Shown in pieces: positions 50,750 to 60,238 of a stretch of DNA of 64,000 bases (its first letter is position 1; each line of letters starts with the position of its first letter). Under the pieces are notes generated by a model. The model saw only the letters and a program-made list of their open reading frames with translations, searched no databases and was not told the DNA's origin. The DNA lies in NCBI RefSeq assembly GCF_000153725.1, contig NZ_DS022277.1, positions 157,342-221,341 of the forward strand. Direction: 5' to 3'. Source of the stretch: Salipiger bermudensis HTCC2601 (lineage in GTDB: Bacteria > Pseudomonadota > Alphaproteobacteria > Rhodobacterales > Rhodobacteraceae). Position numbers and translations under genes: made by a program.

Positions 50750-52851
50750 CGACTCAGCACCACGAGCGCGTCACAGACCGTGGCGCCCTGCCCCGCTTCG
50801 CCGACGATGACCGGGTTGAGGTCGAGCGTCTCGATGCGGCCATCGCTGCCCATGCCCAGATCCGACAGCGTCGTGATCGTGCGCACCAGCGCGGACACGT
50901 CTGCTGGCGCCCGGCCTCGATGGCCGTCGAGCAGCGGCCACCCGCGCAACTGGCGCAACATCGACAGCGCCTCGTCCTCGCTCACCGGGAGCAGGCGATG
51001 CGCCACATCCTCCAGCAGCTCGGCCATGATCCCGCCCAAGCCGACGGTCAGCACCATGCCGAAGACCGGGTCACGTGACAGGCCGAGGATCATCTCGACC
51101 CCGGGGGCCGCCATTTCCTCGATCAGGAAGCCCCGCAGCTCGAGGTCCGGAGCCACCTCGCGGATCCGCGCGCCCATCTCTTCGGCGGCGGCGCTGGCCG
51201 TGGCGCCGTTCAGGTTCAGCTGCACACCGCCGAGTTCGGTCTTGTGACCGATCTCGGCCGACAGGATCTTGACCACGACCGCCCCGCCGAGACGGTCGGC
51301 CAGCGGTCCAGCGTCGGCTGCGGTTTCGGCCACCATCCCGCGCGGCACGTCGAAGCCGTTGGCGGCGAGGAAGGCCTTCGCGTCCGCCTCGTCCGGCTGG
51401 CCGGGCAACGTGTCCAGCCCCTGAACCGGCGGCACCGGGGCGACCACCGGCCGGGCCGCCTGTGCGAGCTCCGCGTAGCGCGCGGCGGCATCGATGACCT
51501 GCATGGCGGGGGCAATGTCGCGGAAGACCGGCAGGCCCATGCGGACCAGCTCGGCATGGGTCAAGGTGTCGTCGTCGGTGCAGTTGCCGCTCCAGATCAC
51601 CGCGCAGGGCTTGGGGCTTGCCAGAAGCGCCTGCGCCGTACCCCGGATAAGCTCGGCAGAATGCAGGGTCAGGACCGGTAGGATCACGTCCACGGCCGGG
51701 TCCTGTGCGATTGTCTCCAGCACCCCGGCAAAGATCTCGGGCGAGCCGATCGCTGCCGAGGTGACGTCGGCGGGGTTCGAGGCCTGCCCGTAATTCGGGA
51801 TCAGCTCGGCCATCCGGGTCTTGGTCGCGCTGCCGAAGTCGGGAAAGGCAAGGCCATGCATCGGACCCTGGTCGGCAAGGTGCACGAGGTTCCCCCCCGA
51901 GATCGACACCGCCGCCAGTCCGCGCCCACCCAGTCTCCGGCCTGTGCGCAGCATCATCGCCACGTCGATCATCTCGTGACAATCGTCGACGCGCAGGATG
52001 CCGAGCTGGCGCAGGACGTCATCGGCCACGCTGTCGCTGCTGGCCAGCGCCCCGGTATGCGACACCGCCGCCTGCATGCCCTCTTCCGAGCGCCCGAGCT
52101 TCATCATCACGATGGGCTTGTCCGCGGCGCGCGCCCGGTCGGAGAGCGCGCGCAGCTTGCCGCCGTCACGGATGGTTTCGGCCAGCATCAGGATGACACG
52201 GGTCTCGGGGTCGTCGACCATGAAGGCCGCGTAGTCGAGGATGTCGAGATCCGCGTCGTTGCCGCAGGACACCTGGTAGCTGATCCCCAGCCCGGCCTGC
52301 TGGGCGCGGTACATCACATTGACCTGGGCCAGCCCGCCGGAATGACCGAGGACCGCGACATCGCCTTTGGGCGCGCGCGGACCGTTGATTGTCGCGGTAG
52401 AGGTCAGGGCAAAACCGTCGACATAGTTGATCAGGCCGTTGCAATTGGGCCCCATCAGGCGAATGCCGTGTTCCCGTGCCAGGGCGACGATCTCTGCCTG
52501 GAAGGCGGCGCCGTCGGCGCTGCCGCCCTCGGAGAAGCCGGAGCTGAAGATCGTGACATGGCGCACGCCACGATCTCCGCACTGTTTCAGGACGCCGGGT
52601 ATGGCCTTGCCAGGCACGACGATGCCGACGTGGTCGGGCGCCTCCGGAAGGCTGGCGATGTCAGGGTAGCAGGGCATGCCCAGGATGGTGTCGGCCTTTG
52701 GATTGACCGGGTAGATCCGCCCCTCATAGCCGAAATCGACAAGCTGCTTCAGACAGCGGCCGCCGAATTTCCTCAGGTCCGCGCTGGCGCCGACGAGGGC
52801 CGCCGATTTGGGCGAAAAGAACGGTTTCAGGTCGGGAAAGCTGGCCGGCAT
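50746..52851 (-). CDS. ADP-forming acyl-CoA synthetase (fused alpha-beta)
   Basis: A 701-residue NDP-forming acyl-CoA synthetase. A CoA-binding domain (KSAALVGASADLRKFGG, about 15-31) and succinyl-CoA-ligase-like domains carry the phospho-His265 in VSHTGALAS. A C-terminal ATP-grasp domain (about 470-701; VVKILSAEIGHKTELGGVQLNL and GVEMILGLSRDPVFGMVLTVGLGG) completes the enzyme. It interconverts acyl-CoA and acid with ADP/ATP, and so could conserve energy at the end of the pathway or activate the substrate cheaply. First gene of the synthetase-thiolase-DUF35 operon. Confidence 0.92.
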   Translation of the reverse strand: MPASFPDLKPFFSPKSAALVGASADLRKFGGRCLKQLVDFGYEGRIYPVNPKADTILGMPCYPDIASLPEAPDHVGIVVPGKAIPGVLKQCGDRGVRHVTIFSSGFSEGGSADGAAFQAEIVALAREHGIRLMGPNCNGLINYVDGFALTSTATINGPRAPKGDVAVLGHSGGLAQVNVMYRAQQAGLGISYQVSCGNDADLDILDYAAFMVDDPETRVILMLAETIRDGGKLRALSDRARAADKPIVMMKLGRSEEGMQAAVSHTGALASSDSVADDVLRQLGILRVDDCHEMIDVAMMLRTGRRLGGRGLAAVSISGGNLVHLADQGPMHGLAFPDFGSATKTRMAELIPNYGQASNPADVTSAAIGSPEIFAGVLETIAQDPAVDVILPVLTLHSAELIRGTAQALLASPKPCAVIWSGNCTDDDTLTHAELVRMGLPVFRDIAPAMQVIDAAARYAELAQAARPVVAPVPPVQGLDTLPGQPDEADAKAFLAANGFDVPRGMVAETAADAGPLADRLGGAVVVKILSAEIGHKTELGGVQLNLNGATASAAAEEMGARIREVAPDLELRGFLIEEMAAPGVEMILGLSRDPVFGMVLTVGLGGIMAELLEDVAHRLLPVSEDEALSMLRQLRGWPLLDGHRGRAPADVSALVRTITTLSDLGMGSDGRIETLDLNPVIVGEAGQGATVCDALVVLSR

Positions 52852-53377
52852 GGTGTCTCACTGTGCTGGAAAGGGGCACTCCAAACCTCACAATTGCATT
52901 ATACAAAGATCAAATGATTGTTGTCAGCCTTGCCCAATTTTCTCGTTTTTGGGGTCGATTTCCGTTGTTCGGCCAAAAGTTTAGTCGCCGGGACGTTGCT
53001 CGGCTGCACAGCCGGATGGTCAAGGCATGCCGATGCCGAGAGCCAGTGTCCTTCGCTATACCGCGTTGAAGGCAGCCAATCTCCCATCGGATTCATGGTC
53101 CCGCGGCCACACGACCTTCAGATGCAAAGAAAGGCAGCACTTTGCCAGCGCATCGACCCGGCATGAGGCGCACTCCCCCAAAATGTGCGTTTTTTGTTGT
53201 TATTTAATTATGCCTTTATAACAAATGGAATCGACGAGAGGCGCCCACGACCGGACATGCCTCTTTCGTACGTGAATTCTGACTGACTGAAGCCGGGCGC
53301 CCCGCGCATCGACCTCGACCCGCGGGAGAGGCCGGACGATGCGTTGCGCCCTGCGCCGATCAAGGAGCCACATCATC
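52852..53377. other. 526-bp divergent intergenic region, AT-rich, no gene
   Basis: Lower GC than the rest of the window and no frame with GC-rich third positions. Contains the candidate motif CATTATACAA (52897-52906) upstream of the synthetase and the inverted repeat at 53197-53224 upstream of the ABC operon. Short frames here look like chance. Confidence 0.5.
53197..53224. promoter_or_regulatory. Inverted repeat upstream of second ABC importer
   Basis: TTGTTAT (53197-53203) and ATAACAA (53218-53224) are perfect inverted arms, their starts 21 bp apart (two turns), in an AT-rich stretch 154 bp upstream of the ATPase start. Candidate operator or promoter region for one of the GntR/UTRA regulators. 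Confidence 0.4.
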
Positions 53378-54223
53378 ATGAGCATTGCAGCGGATCCGAC
53401 CGCCGCCGACCGGTCCGCGCCTTCGGGCCAGCCGGCCCCGGCGCGTGAAGGCGCCATCGAAATAGATGGCATCACCAAGGTCTATGACACCAAGGGTCAG
53501 CGCACGCTGGCCGTCGAAGACGTGAGCCTAGAAATCGAGCCGGGAGAGTTCGTCGTGCTGATCGGCCGGTCCGGCTGCGGCAAGAGCACCCTGCTCCGCA
53601 CGCTGGCGGGCCTGCAGGCGCCGACCGACGGTGCGATCCGCATCAGCGGCCAATCGCTCTATTCCCCGGAGGGCAAGGCCGTGCCCGAAGTCATCGGCGA
53701 CCTCGGGTTCGTGTTCCAGGATGCCAACCTACTGCCGTGGCGCTCGGTATGGAAGAACATCGCCTTGCCGCTGGAGGTGCAGCGCATGTCCCGTCCCGAC
53801 CGGCGCCGCCGCGCCGAGGAGCTGGGAGAGCTTTCGGGGCTCAGCGAATTCCTCGATCACCTGCCCCGGCAGTTGTCGGGCGGGATGCGCCAGCGGGTCG
53901 CGATCATGCGGGCGCTGGCGCCCGAGCCGTCGATCCTGTTGATGGATGAACCGTTCAGCGCGCTGGATGCGATCACGCGGGACGAGTTGAACATGGCCCT
54001 GCAGCTGATCTGGCTCGAGTTTCGCAAGACCGTGGTGCTGGTCACGCACTCGATCACCGAGGCGGCCTTCCTTGCCGACAAGATCGTCCTGCTGTCGCCG
54101 CATCCGGGACGGCTGCAGAAGGTCATCAAGGTCGACTTCCCGCGTCCCCGCCCGCTGGAACTGACCAAGGACGACGCCTTCCAGTCGCTCGTCGCCGAAC
54201 TTCGGACGGAGCTGGGGGAATGA
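53378..54223 (+). CDS. ABC importer ATPase, SsuB/TauB type (second system)
   Basis: A 281-residue ATPase. A 30-residue N-terminal tail precedes the core. Walker A GRSGCGKST, Q-loop VFQDANLLPWRS, signature QLSGGMRQRVAIMRAL, Walker B LLMDEPFSALD, switch VTHSITEA. It resembles the ATPase at 39799 in the nitrate/sulfonate branch. ATG 53378 is preceded by AAGGAG. Its stop overlaps the permease start (ATGA). Confidence 0.93.
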   Translation: MSIAADPTAADRSAPSGQPAPAREGAIEIDGITKVYDTKGQRTLAVEDVSLEIEPGEFVVLIGRSGCGKSTLLRTLAGLQAPTDGAIRISGQSLYSPEGKAVPEVIGDLGFVFQDANLLPWRSVWKNIALPLEVQRMSRPDRRRRAEELGELSGLSEFLDHLPRQLSGGMRQRVAIMRALAPEPSILLMDEPFSALDAITRDELNMALQLIWLEFRKTVVLVTHSITEAAFLADKIVLLSPHPGRLQKVIKVDFPRPRPLELTKDDAFQSLVAELRTELGE

Positions 54224-55068
54224 CGATGACCAACCGCGACGACGCAAGCCCCGTCCGCAGCATGGCTCCCGCAGAGGGTGGGCGGTCCCTTCGAGAGCTG
54301 CTCGACACTTACCTGACCTGGATAACCACGCCACTGCTGCTGCTGGCCTTCATCGCGCTGTGGAAGCTTTATGTCGTGGTGCTCGACATCAGCCCCTTCA
54401 TGCTGCCCCCGCCAGAGGCGGTGGCGCTGGCGCTGGTCGAGCTGCTCCAGGAGCCGTTCTTCTGGAATTTCTTCCGCATCACCGTGACCGAGATCCTGGT
54501 GGGGTTCGGCCTCGCCGTCGTGGTGGGGGCGGGGCTGGGCATCCTGCTCGGACGCTCGAAGTTGTTCGAGCGCATCGCCTCGCCCTTCATCGTCGCTTCG
54601 CAGGTGACACCCAAGGTGGCGCTGATGCCGCTGTTCCTTCTGTGGATGGGCTTCGGCATGCAATCCAAGATCGCCATGGTGGTGCTGCTGTCCTTCTTCC
54701 CGGTGATGAAGGCCACGATCCTCGGCGTCCGGTCGATCGGAAGCGAACAGCGCGACCTGTTCACGGTGATCCGCGCACCGGTCTGGAAGCGTTTGCTGTC
54801 GCTCGATGTACCAGCGGTGCTTCCCTACCTGCTGACCGGCATCGAGACGGCCAGCGTGCTTGCCGTGACCGGCGCCATCGTCGGCGAGTACCTCGGCGGC
54901 AACGAGGGCCTTGGCGCGATGGTGGTCATGACGCTGAACGCCATGCGCGTCGACCAGATGTTCGCCACGATCGTCGCCCTCGCGATCTTCGGCTTCCTTT
55001 TCTACGCGGTGATCGCCTCGATCCGGAAGATCGCCGTGCCCTGGCACGATTCAGCACAGAACGACTGA
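54220..55068 (+). CDS. ABC importer permease, SsuC/TauC type (second system)
   Basis: A 282-residue permease with about six TM helices from residue 35 on, LPPPEAVALALV near the first periplasmic loop and the coupling-loop region RAPVWKRLLSLDVPAVLPYLLTGIE. VGEYLGGNEGLGAMVVM corresponds to VGEFLGGSSGLGYM in the first permease, so the two systems are homologous. Start overlaps the ATPase stop by 4 bp. Confidence 0.93.
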   Translation: MTMTNRDDASPVRSMAPAEGGRSLRELLDTYLTWITTPLLLLAFIALWKLYVVVLDISPFMLPPPEAVALALVELLQEPFFWNFFRITVTEILVGFGLAVVVGAGLGILLGRSKLFERIASPFIVASQVTPKVALMPLFLLWMGFGMQSKIAMVVLLSFFPVMKATILGVRSIGSEQRDLFTVIRAPVWKRLLSLDVPAVLPYLLTGIETASVLAVTGAIVGEYLGGNEGLGAMVVMTLNAMRVDQMFATIVALAIFGFLFYAVIASIRKIAVPWHDSAQND

Positions 55069-55136
55069 ACCGGGCCCGCCCCCGGGATCCGATCCCCGGA
55101 CACCCGTGCAAATCCACAACAGGAGAGCTTGACGAC

Positions 55137-56174
55137 ATGACCATCGACAGAAGAACCTTCCTTACCGGCGCCTCGGGCGCGACCGTTACCGCCACGCTGG
55201 GCGCTGCCAGCGTGACCTTCGGCCTGGGATCACCCGCCGCCGCGCAGGGTATGGCGCAGACCTACATGGCCCCCTCGCGCCTGACGCTGTTCCAGGGCTT
55301 CATCCTTGCCGCCGAAGCGCGCGGGTATTTCACCGACGAGGGGCTGGATATCACCGTGCAACCCGGCACCGGCACCGCCATCGCCGTGCAACAGGTGACC
55401 GCTGGTGCCACCGCCTTCGGCCTCGCCGGCCCCTCGACCACCTGCCCGCCAATCGCCAACCAGGGCGCGCCGCTGGTGTCGATCGGCCAGATCGGCTATC
55501 GGAACTTCTGGGAAATTGCCTCGCTCCCCGACAAGCCGCTGACCCATCCCTCCGAATTCCAGGGCAAGACGATCGGCATCGCCTCCGTTGGCGGCGCCAT
55601 CGACAAGCACCTCGACCTGATGTCGATGGCCGAAGGGCTCGATCCGAGCAACGTCAACAAGGTCGTCACCGGGCTCGGCCCCAGCGGCTATGCCTTTCTC
55701 GAGCGGGGCGAGGTCGACGGCTTCTTCGTGTTCTACGAATCCAAGACCGCATTGCTGGAGCAGGGGGTCGAGCTGCACTACATCGCCGCCGACGATTTCG
55801 CCCCCCTGCCCTCTGACGCGCTGATCACTTCGACCGACTTTGCCGAGGACCCCGCGAATGAAGAGGTCATCGTCAAGTTCCTGCGCGCCTGCCGGCGAGG
55901 TGTCGAAGCGATGCAGGATCCGGCGAACTACGAGGACATCATCGGATACCTCGCAACCTATAATCCAATCGAGGGCGCTGAGGTCGAGAAGGGCAAGAAG
56001 ATCCTCGATGCGCTGAAATTCTACATGACACCGCCCGAGGGCGTGGCGCAGATGGCCTTCAGCGAGGCGGACTGGGCCAGGGCGATCGAGTTGCTCGAGG
56101 TGTCCGGCGCCATCGAGACACCCGGCACCCCGCCGGAGCGGTTCTATACCAACCGCTTCATCTCGCAGGTCTGA
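55137..56174 (+). CDS. ABC importer substrate-binding protein, NMT1/SsuA type (second system)
   Basis: A 345-residue periplasmic protein with Tat signal (DRRTFLTGASGATVTATLG). NMT1/SsuA-like: FILAAEARGYFTDEGLDITVQPGTGTAIAVQQVTAGATAFGLAG and FQGKTIGIASVGGAIDKHLDLMS. ATG 55137 has AGGAGAG upstream. Gene order is ATPase-permease-binding protein, the reverse of the first system (binding protein-ATPase-permease). Confidence 0.93.
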   Translation: MTIDRRTFLTGASGATVTATLGAASVTFGLGSPAAAQGMAQTYMAPSRLTLFQGFILAAEARGYFTDEGLDITVQPGTGTAIAVQQVTAGATAFGLAGPSTTCPPIANQGAPLVSIGQIGYRNFWEIASLPDKPLTHPSEFQGKTIGIASVGGAIDKHLDLMSMAEGLDPSNVNKVVTGLGPSGYAFLERGEVDGFFVFYESKTALLEQGVELHYIAADDFAPLPSDALITSTDFAEDPANEEVIVKFLRACRRGVEAMQDPANYEDIIGYLATYNPIEGAEVEKGKKILDALKFYMTPPEGVAQMAFSEADWARAIELLEVSGAIETPGTPPERFYTNRFISQV

Positions 56175-56255
56175 CCCCTGCGCGCTATAAAGCAACGACG
56201 CCTGCCGCCCCGCCCGGGCGGCGGGCCCCTGCTTAGGTCCGTGCGTGCGGAGCGA

Positions 56256-56858
56256 TCAGCCGGGCTGTTTCATCTGGAACGTGTCGGTCAGGCGCGCGTA
56301 ATGCCCCTGACCGGAGATGCGCCCGATGGCGCCCAGCCGGTCACCGTCGCAGCACAGATCCGGTCCGAGCAGCCCGTCATGGGCATGCACCTGAAGGACC
56401 TCGGCGACCACCGCGACGTGGGGGCGCGTGCCGATATCGAGGAATTGCGCCACCCGGCATTCCAGTTGCACCGGGAATTCGGCCAGCCGCGGCGGCGCCA
56501 CCGCAACCGAGGGCTTCAGGGCGAAGCCCTGTTCGGCCACTTCGCTCTGCTCGCGGGGCAGCGACGCGGCGCAGGCGTTCATCCGGGCCGCCAGCGCCTC
56601 GGGGACGATATGCACCACGCATTCGGGCAGATCACGCAGGTTGCAGATGGTATCCTTCTCGCCACCGTCGCGCGGCCCGGCCGAGAAGATCAGCGTTGGC
56701 GGTGCGACGCCGAGCATGGTGAAGAAGCTGAAGGGCGCGGCATTCCAGCCCGCCGGGCCTTGCGTGACCACGAGGGCAATCGGCCGCGGCACGACGATAC
56801 TGGACAGCAGTCGGTATTGCTCGGCGGCGGACAGGGATGTCGGATCTAGGTCGGTCAT
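56256..56858 (-). CDS. Flavin reductase-like protein (DIM6/NTAB family)
   Basis: A 200-residue protein of the flavin-reductase-like family. IVVPRPIALVVTQGPAGWNAAPFSFFTMLGVAPPTLIFS is the flavin-binding block; KDTICNLRDLPECVVHIV follows. These proteins reduce FMN with NAD(P)H for a two-component monooxygenase, or bind flavin as stand-alone enzymes. ATG 56858 was chosen; a GTG at 56870 would add four residues. No FMNH2-dependent oxygenase is adjacent; the closest are the LLM enzymes 37 kb away. Confidence 0.88.
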   Translation of the reverse strand: MTDLDPTSLSAAEQYRLLSSIVVPRPIALVVTQGPAGWNAAPFSFFTMLGVAPPTLIFSAGPRDGGEKDTICNLRDLPECVVHIVPEALAARMNACAASLPREQSEVAEQGFALKPSVAVAPPRLAEFPVQLECRVAQFLDIGTRPHVAVVAEVLQVHAHDGLLGPDLCCDGDRLGAIGRISGQGHYARLTDTFQMKQPG

Positions 56859-57217
56859 AGTCTCTTGCACTGCAGCGAGCGCCGCGGAGATCTGGGAGGG
56901 GAGGCCGGAAAGGGCATGGATTCAATGGGAAAAGTAGAGGCGGAAAAATGTATTGTATACCCGACACGAAGCGATCGAAGCGGCTTTCGGGCGGCCCTGC
57001 ATTCTCTTTATGCAGGAATGGCATGGCAAATGGCCGGAATTGTTGCCCTGCTGGTCAAGTTCGGCACGGGAATGGCCAATCGGGCAGGCCGAGTATTTAC
57101 GCGATAATGGACGCCTAGCGTTTTTCGCCCTAATACGAATAGGCAGCCTTTTTTCGGGCTGCGACTCCCGGCCTCGCCGGGCCATGTTTCACCAGAATTT
57201 TCCTGCCAGGAGATCCC
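56859..57217. other. 359-bp divergent region between flavin reductase and GntR copy 2
   Basis: No gene. AT-rich at 56930-56970 with a GTAT-TGT-ATAC palindrome at 56950-56960, a candidate operator. The right end carries two tandem hairpins described at 57143-57181. Confidence 0.5.
57143..57181 (+). other. Two tandem hairpins in the leader of GntR copy 2
   Basis: GCAGCC (57143-57148) pairs with GGCTGC (57157-57162) around a U-rich loop TTTTTTCG. Directly after it, CCCGGC (57167-57172) pairs with GCCGGG (57176-57181). Together they lie about 27 bp before the ribosome-binding site, so they could modulate translation or act as an attenuator. Confidence 0.4.
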
Positions 57218-58000
57218 GTGCGCAACCGCATCATGCTGGACCAAGAAGAGGTGACGCCGAAACACCATCAGGCCTATCTGCTCCTGCGCCAGCGGATCGA
57301 GGATGGTGTTTACCCGGTCGACAAGCCCATGCCGTCAGAGCCCGAACTGACCGCGATGTTCGGTGTTTCGCGCATCACCATTCGCCGCGCGCTGGAACGG
57401 CTACAGTCCGAGGGGCTGATTTCGCGGGCGCGGGGGCGAGGGACATTCCCGCTGGAACTGCCGCGCAAGACGACGAGCGTCGGGGCCGAGATCAGCGGAA
57501 ACTTCGACAACCTCGTCGCCATGGGGCTGAAATCCCGTGCCCGGCTGATCGAGTTCGCCTATGTCACGCCACCCGAGGACATCCGCACCGCCCTCGACCT
57601 GACGCCGGACGCCAAGGTGCAGCGCGCCGTTCGGGTGCGGTCGGCGGACGACAAGCCGTTTTCGCACCTGACAACCTACGTGCCCCGCGAAATCGGGCAG
57701 AACTTCTCTTCGGCCGACCTCGAAGCGCGGCCGTTGCTACTGCTGCTCGAAGCCCAGGGCCACCGGATCCACTCCGCGACGCAGGCGCTCTCGGCGCGGC
57801 TGGCCGACCATCAGGTCGCACAGGTGCTCGAAGTCAGTCCCGGCTCGGCACTGCTGTGCATCCGCCGCCTGGTACGCGACGCGACGGGCAAGCCGGTCGA
57901 ATACCTCGAGGGGCTGTATCGTCCCGACATGTATGAGTATTCCCAAAACCTCCTACGCGACGAAAACCTCGACGGTGTCGCCTGGACACCCCGCGACTGA
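57218..58000 (+). CDS. GntR/HutC-family regulator with UTRA domain (copy 2)
   Basis: A 260-residue regulator, the same length as copy 1. Winged HTH at about 15-80 (MPSEPELTAMFGVSRITIRRALERLQSEGLI) and a UTRA domain at about 100-245 (LTTYVPREIGQNF, IRRLVRDATGKPVEYLEGLYRP). The GTG start at 57218 has AGGAG six nt upstream. It faces the flavin reductase gene and follows the second ABC importer; with copy 1 it brackets the 36-58 kb island. Confidence 0.92.
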   Translation: MRNRIMLDQEEVTPKHHQAYLLLRQRIEDGVYPVDKPMPSEPELTAMFGVSRITIRRALERLQSEGLISRARGRGTFPLELPRKTTSVGAEISGNFDNLVAMGLKSRARLIEFAYVTPPEDIRTALDLTPDAKVQRAVRVRSADDKPFSHLTTYVPREIGQNFSSADLEARPLLLLLEAQGHRIHSATQALSARLADHQVAQVLEVSPGSALLCIRRLVRDATGKPVEYLEGLYRPDMYEYSQNLLRDENLDGVAWTPRD

Positions 58001-58064
58001 CCAAGGCACCCGGCCCATCCTCGCCCGGAAAAACGCCGATATCGCCCCGACCCCCGCGCCTGGC

Positions 58065-58169
58065 TCTCTCGGGGTCGGGATGCCGCAGAGGGTCGAGATC
58101 ACGCGCGCGGTCGGCGGGGACGGTCGCATTCTCGTACTCGACGAGCCTGCTTCTGTAACTGCCTCCCTG
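58065..58169 (+). pseudogene. Relic of a BMP/nucleoside-type ABC ATPase
   Basis: A 35-codon stretch encodes a recognisable ABC ATPase segment: a signature-like VGMPQRVEITRAV followed after five residues by Walker B ILVLDEPASV. This matches the middle of sugar/nucleoside-type ATPases (VGMQQRVEI..AL, ILILDEPTAVLT). No Walker A or other ATPase part is found around it. It is therefore a decayed fragment, left by a deletion between the GntR gene and the PdxA operon. Confidence 0.65.
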
Positions 58170-58178
58170 AAAAGACGA

Positions 58179-58211
58179 GGCCTCCGCGCCCGGGAGGACG
58201 GCGAGGAGGCC
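58179..58211 (-). terminator. Hairpin after PdxA-like gene
   Basis: GGCCTCC (58179-58185) and GGAGGCC (58205-58211) form a 7-bp stem enclosing 19 nt. It begins 25 bp beyond the stop of the last minus-strand gene, so it is a candidate operon terminator. Confidence 0.45.
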
Positions 58212-58236
58212 AGTTCGCCAATCGCGGTGCCTCTGT

Positions 58237-59226
<990 letters not shown>

Positions 59227-59257
59227 CTTGGTCTCTCCAGATTTGCGTGCCGCGCCC

Positions 59258-60238
59258 TCAGCGGGCGGCGAGCGCGTCTGCGTTCAACATGCGCGGCGGG
59301 GTCTCTCCCGCCAGCACAGCGTCGAGGCTTTCGATCACCATCAGCCCGACATTCTCGAGCGCTTCGCGGGTGTCGGCCCCGGAATGCGGCGTGAAGACCG
59401 CGTTCGGGTGGCTAAACACCGGGTGCGAGGTGTCGGGCGGCTCGGAGACATAGGCGTCGATGGCCACGCCGCCGAGCTGGCCGCTTTCCAGCGCCTTGGC
59501 CACCGCGTCGAGATCGACAACCTCGCCCCGCGCCAGGTTGATGAGCTTCGCACCGGGCTTGATCTGAGCGAGGGTCGCCTCGTTGATCAGCGCGGCATTA
59601 TCCGCCCCGCCGAAGACGTGCAGCGAAATGTAGTCGGACTGCGCCAGCAACTCCTCGAGTGGCAGGAAGCTTATGCCGTGCTCGGCGGCGAAGGCTTCAT
59701 CGGGATATTTGTCGGTGGCCACCACCTGCATCCCCAGCCCCCGCGCCAGCTTTGCCAGCCGCTTGCCGATATTCCCGAGCCCCACGATGCCCAGCGTCTT
59801 GCCGCCAAGCTGGGTGCCGATGCGGCGGTCCCAGCCGCCGGCGGTCACCGATGCGTGGCCCTGCGGGATCCAGCGCGCCATCGAGAACATCAGCCCGACG
59901 GCCAGCTCGGCGACCGCGTCGGCATTGGCCGCGGGTGTGTTGCAGACCGGCAGCCCGGCCTCGGTGCAGGCGGGGATGTCGATATTGTCGACGCCGACAC
60001 CGTGCTTGATCACGGCACGCAGCTTGCCGCCCTGCGTGAGCGTCTCGGGTGTCACCGGAACGAGGCCGACGACCAGCGCATCGGCGCGGCCGATATGCTC
60101 GGACACCCCGCCGTCCGGTTTCGACGTATCTGTACAGGAGATGAACTCCCAGCCACGTTCGCGGATCAGCTCCGGGACGCGGCCATGCTTGCCGAACCCC
60201 GGAGAGGTGGTGACGATCACCGGTTTACGATCGGGCAT
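59258..60238 (-). CDS. D-2-hydroxyacid dehydrogenase
   Basis: A 326-residue NAD-binding enzyme of the D-isomer-specific family. Rossmann motif GLGNIG (153-158), catalytic Arg237 (NLARGEVV), Glu266 (SEPPDT) and His285 (TPHSGAD) are all present. It interconverts a 2-hydroxyacid and the 2-ketoacid. Its ATG shares one base with the stop of the aldolase gene (TGATG), so the reactions are probably linked, for example reducing a keto-acid product. Confidence 0.92.
   Translation of the reverse strand: MPDRKPVIVTTSPGFGKHGRVPELIRERGWEFISCTDTSKPDGGVSEHIGRADALVVGLVPVTPETLTQGGKLRAVIKHGVGVDNIDIPACTEAGLPVCNTPAANADAVAELAVGLMFSMARWIPQGHASVTAGGWDRRIGTQLGGKTLGIVGLGNIGKRLAKLARGLGMQVVATDKYPDEAFAAEHGISFLPLEELLAQSDYISLHVFGGADNAALINEATLAQIKPGAKLINLARGEVVDLDAVAKALESGQLGGVAIDAYVSEPPDTSHPVFSHPNAVFTPHSGADTREALENVGLMVIESLDAVLAGETPPRMLNADALAAR

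Noticed and set aside
52918-53166. 82-codon plus-strand frame in the ABC promoter gap
   Set aside because: Third positions are not GC-rich, there is no domain, and it lies in AT-rich control DNA.
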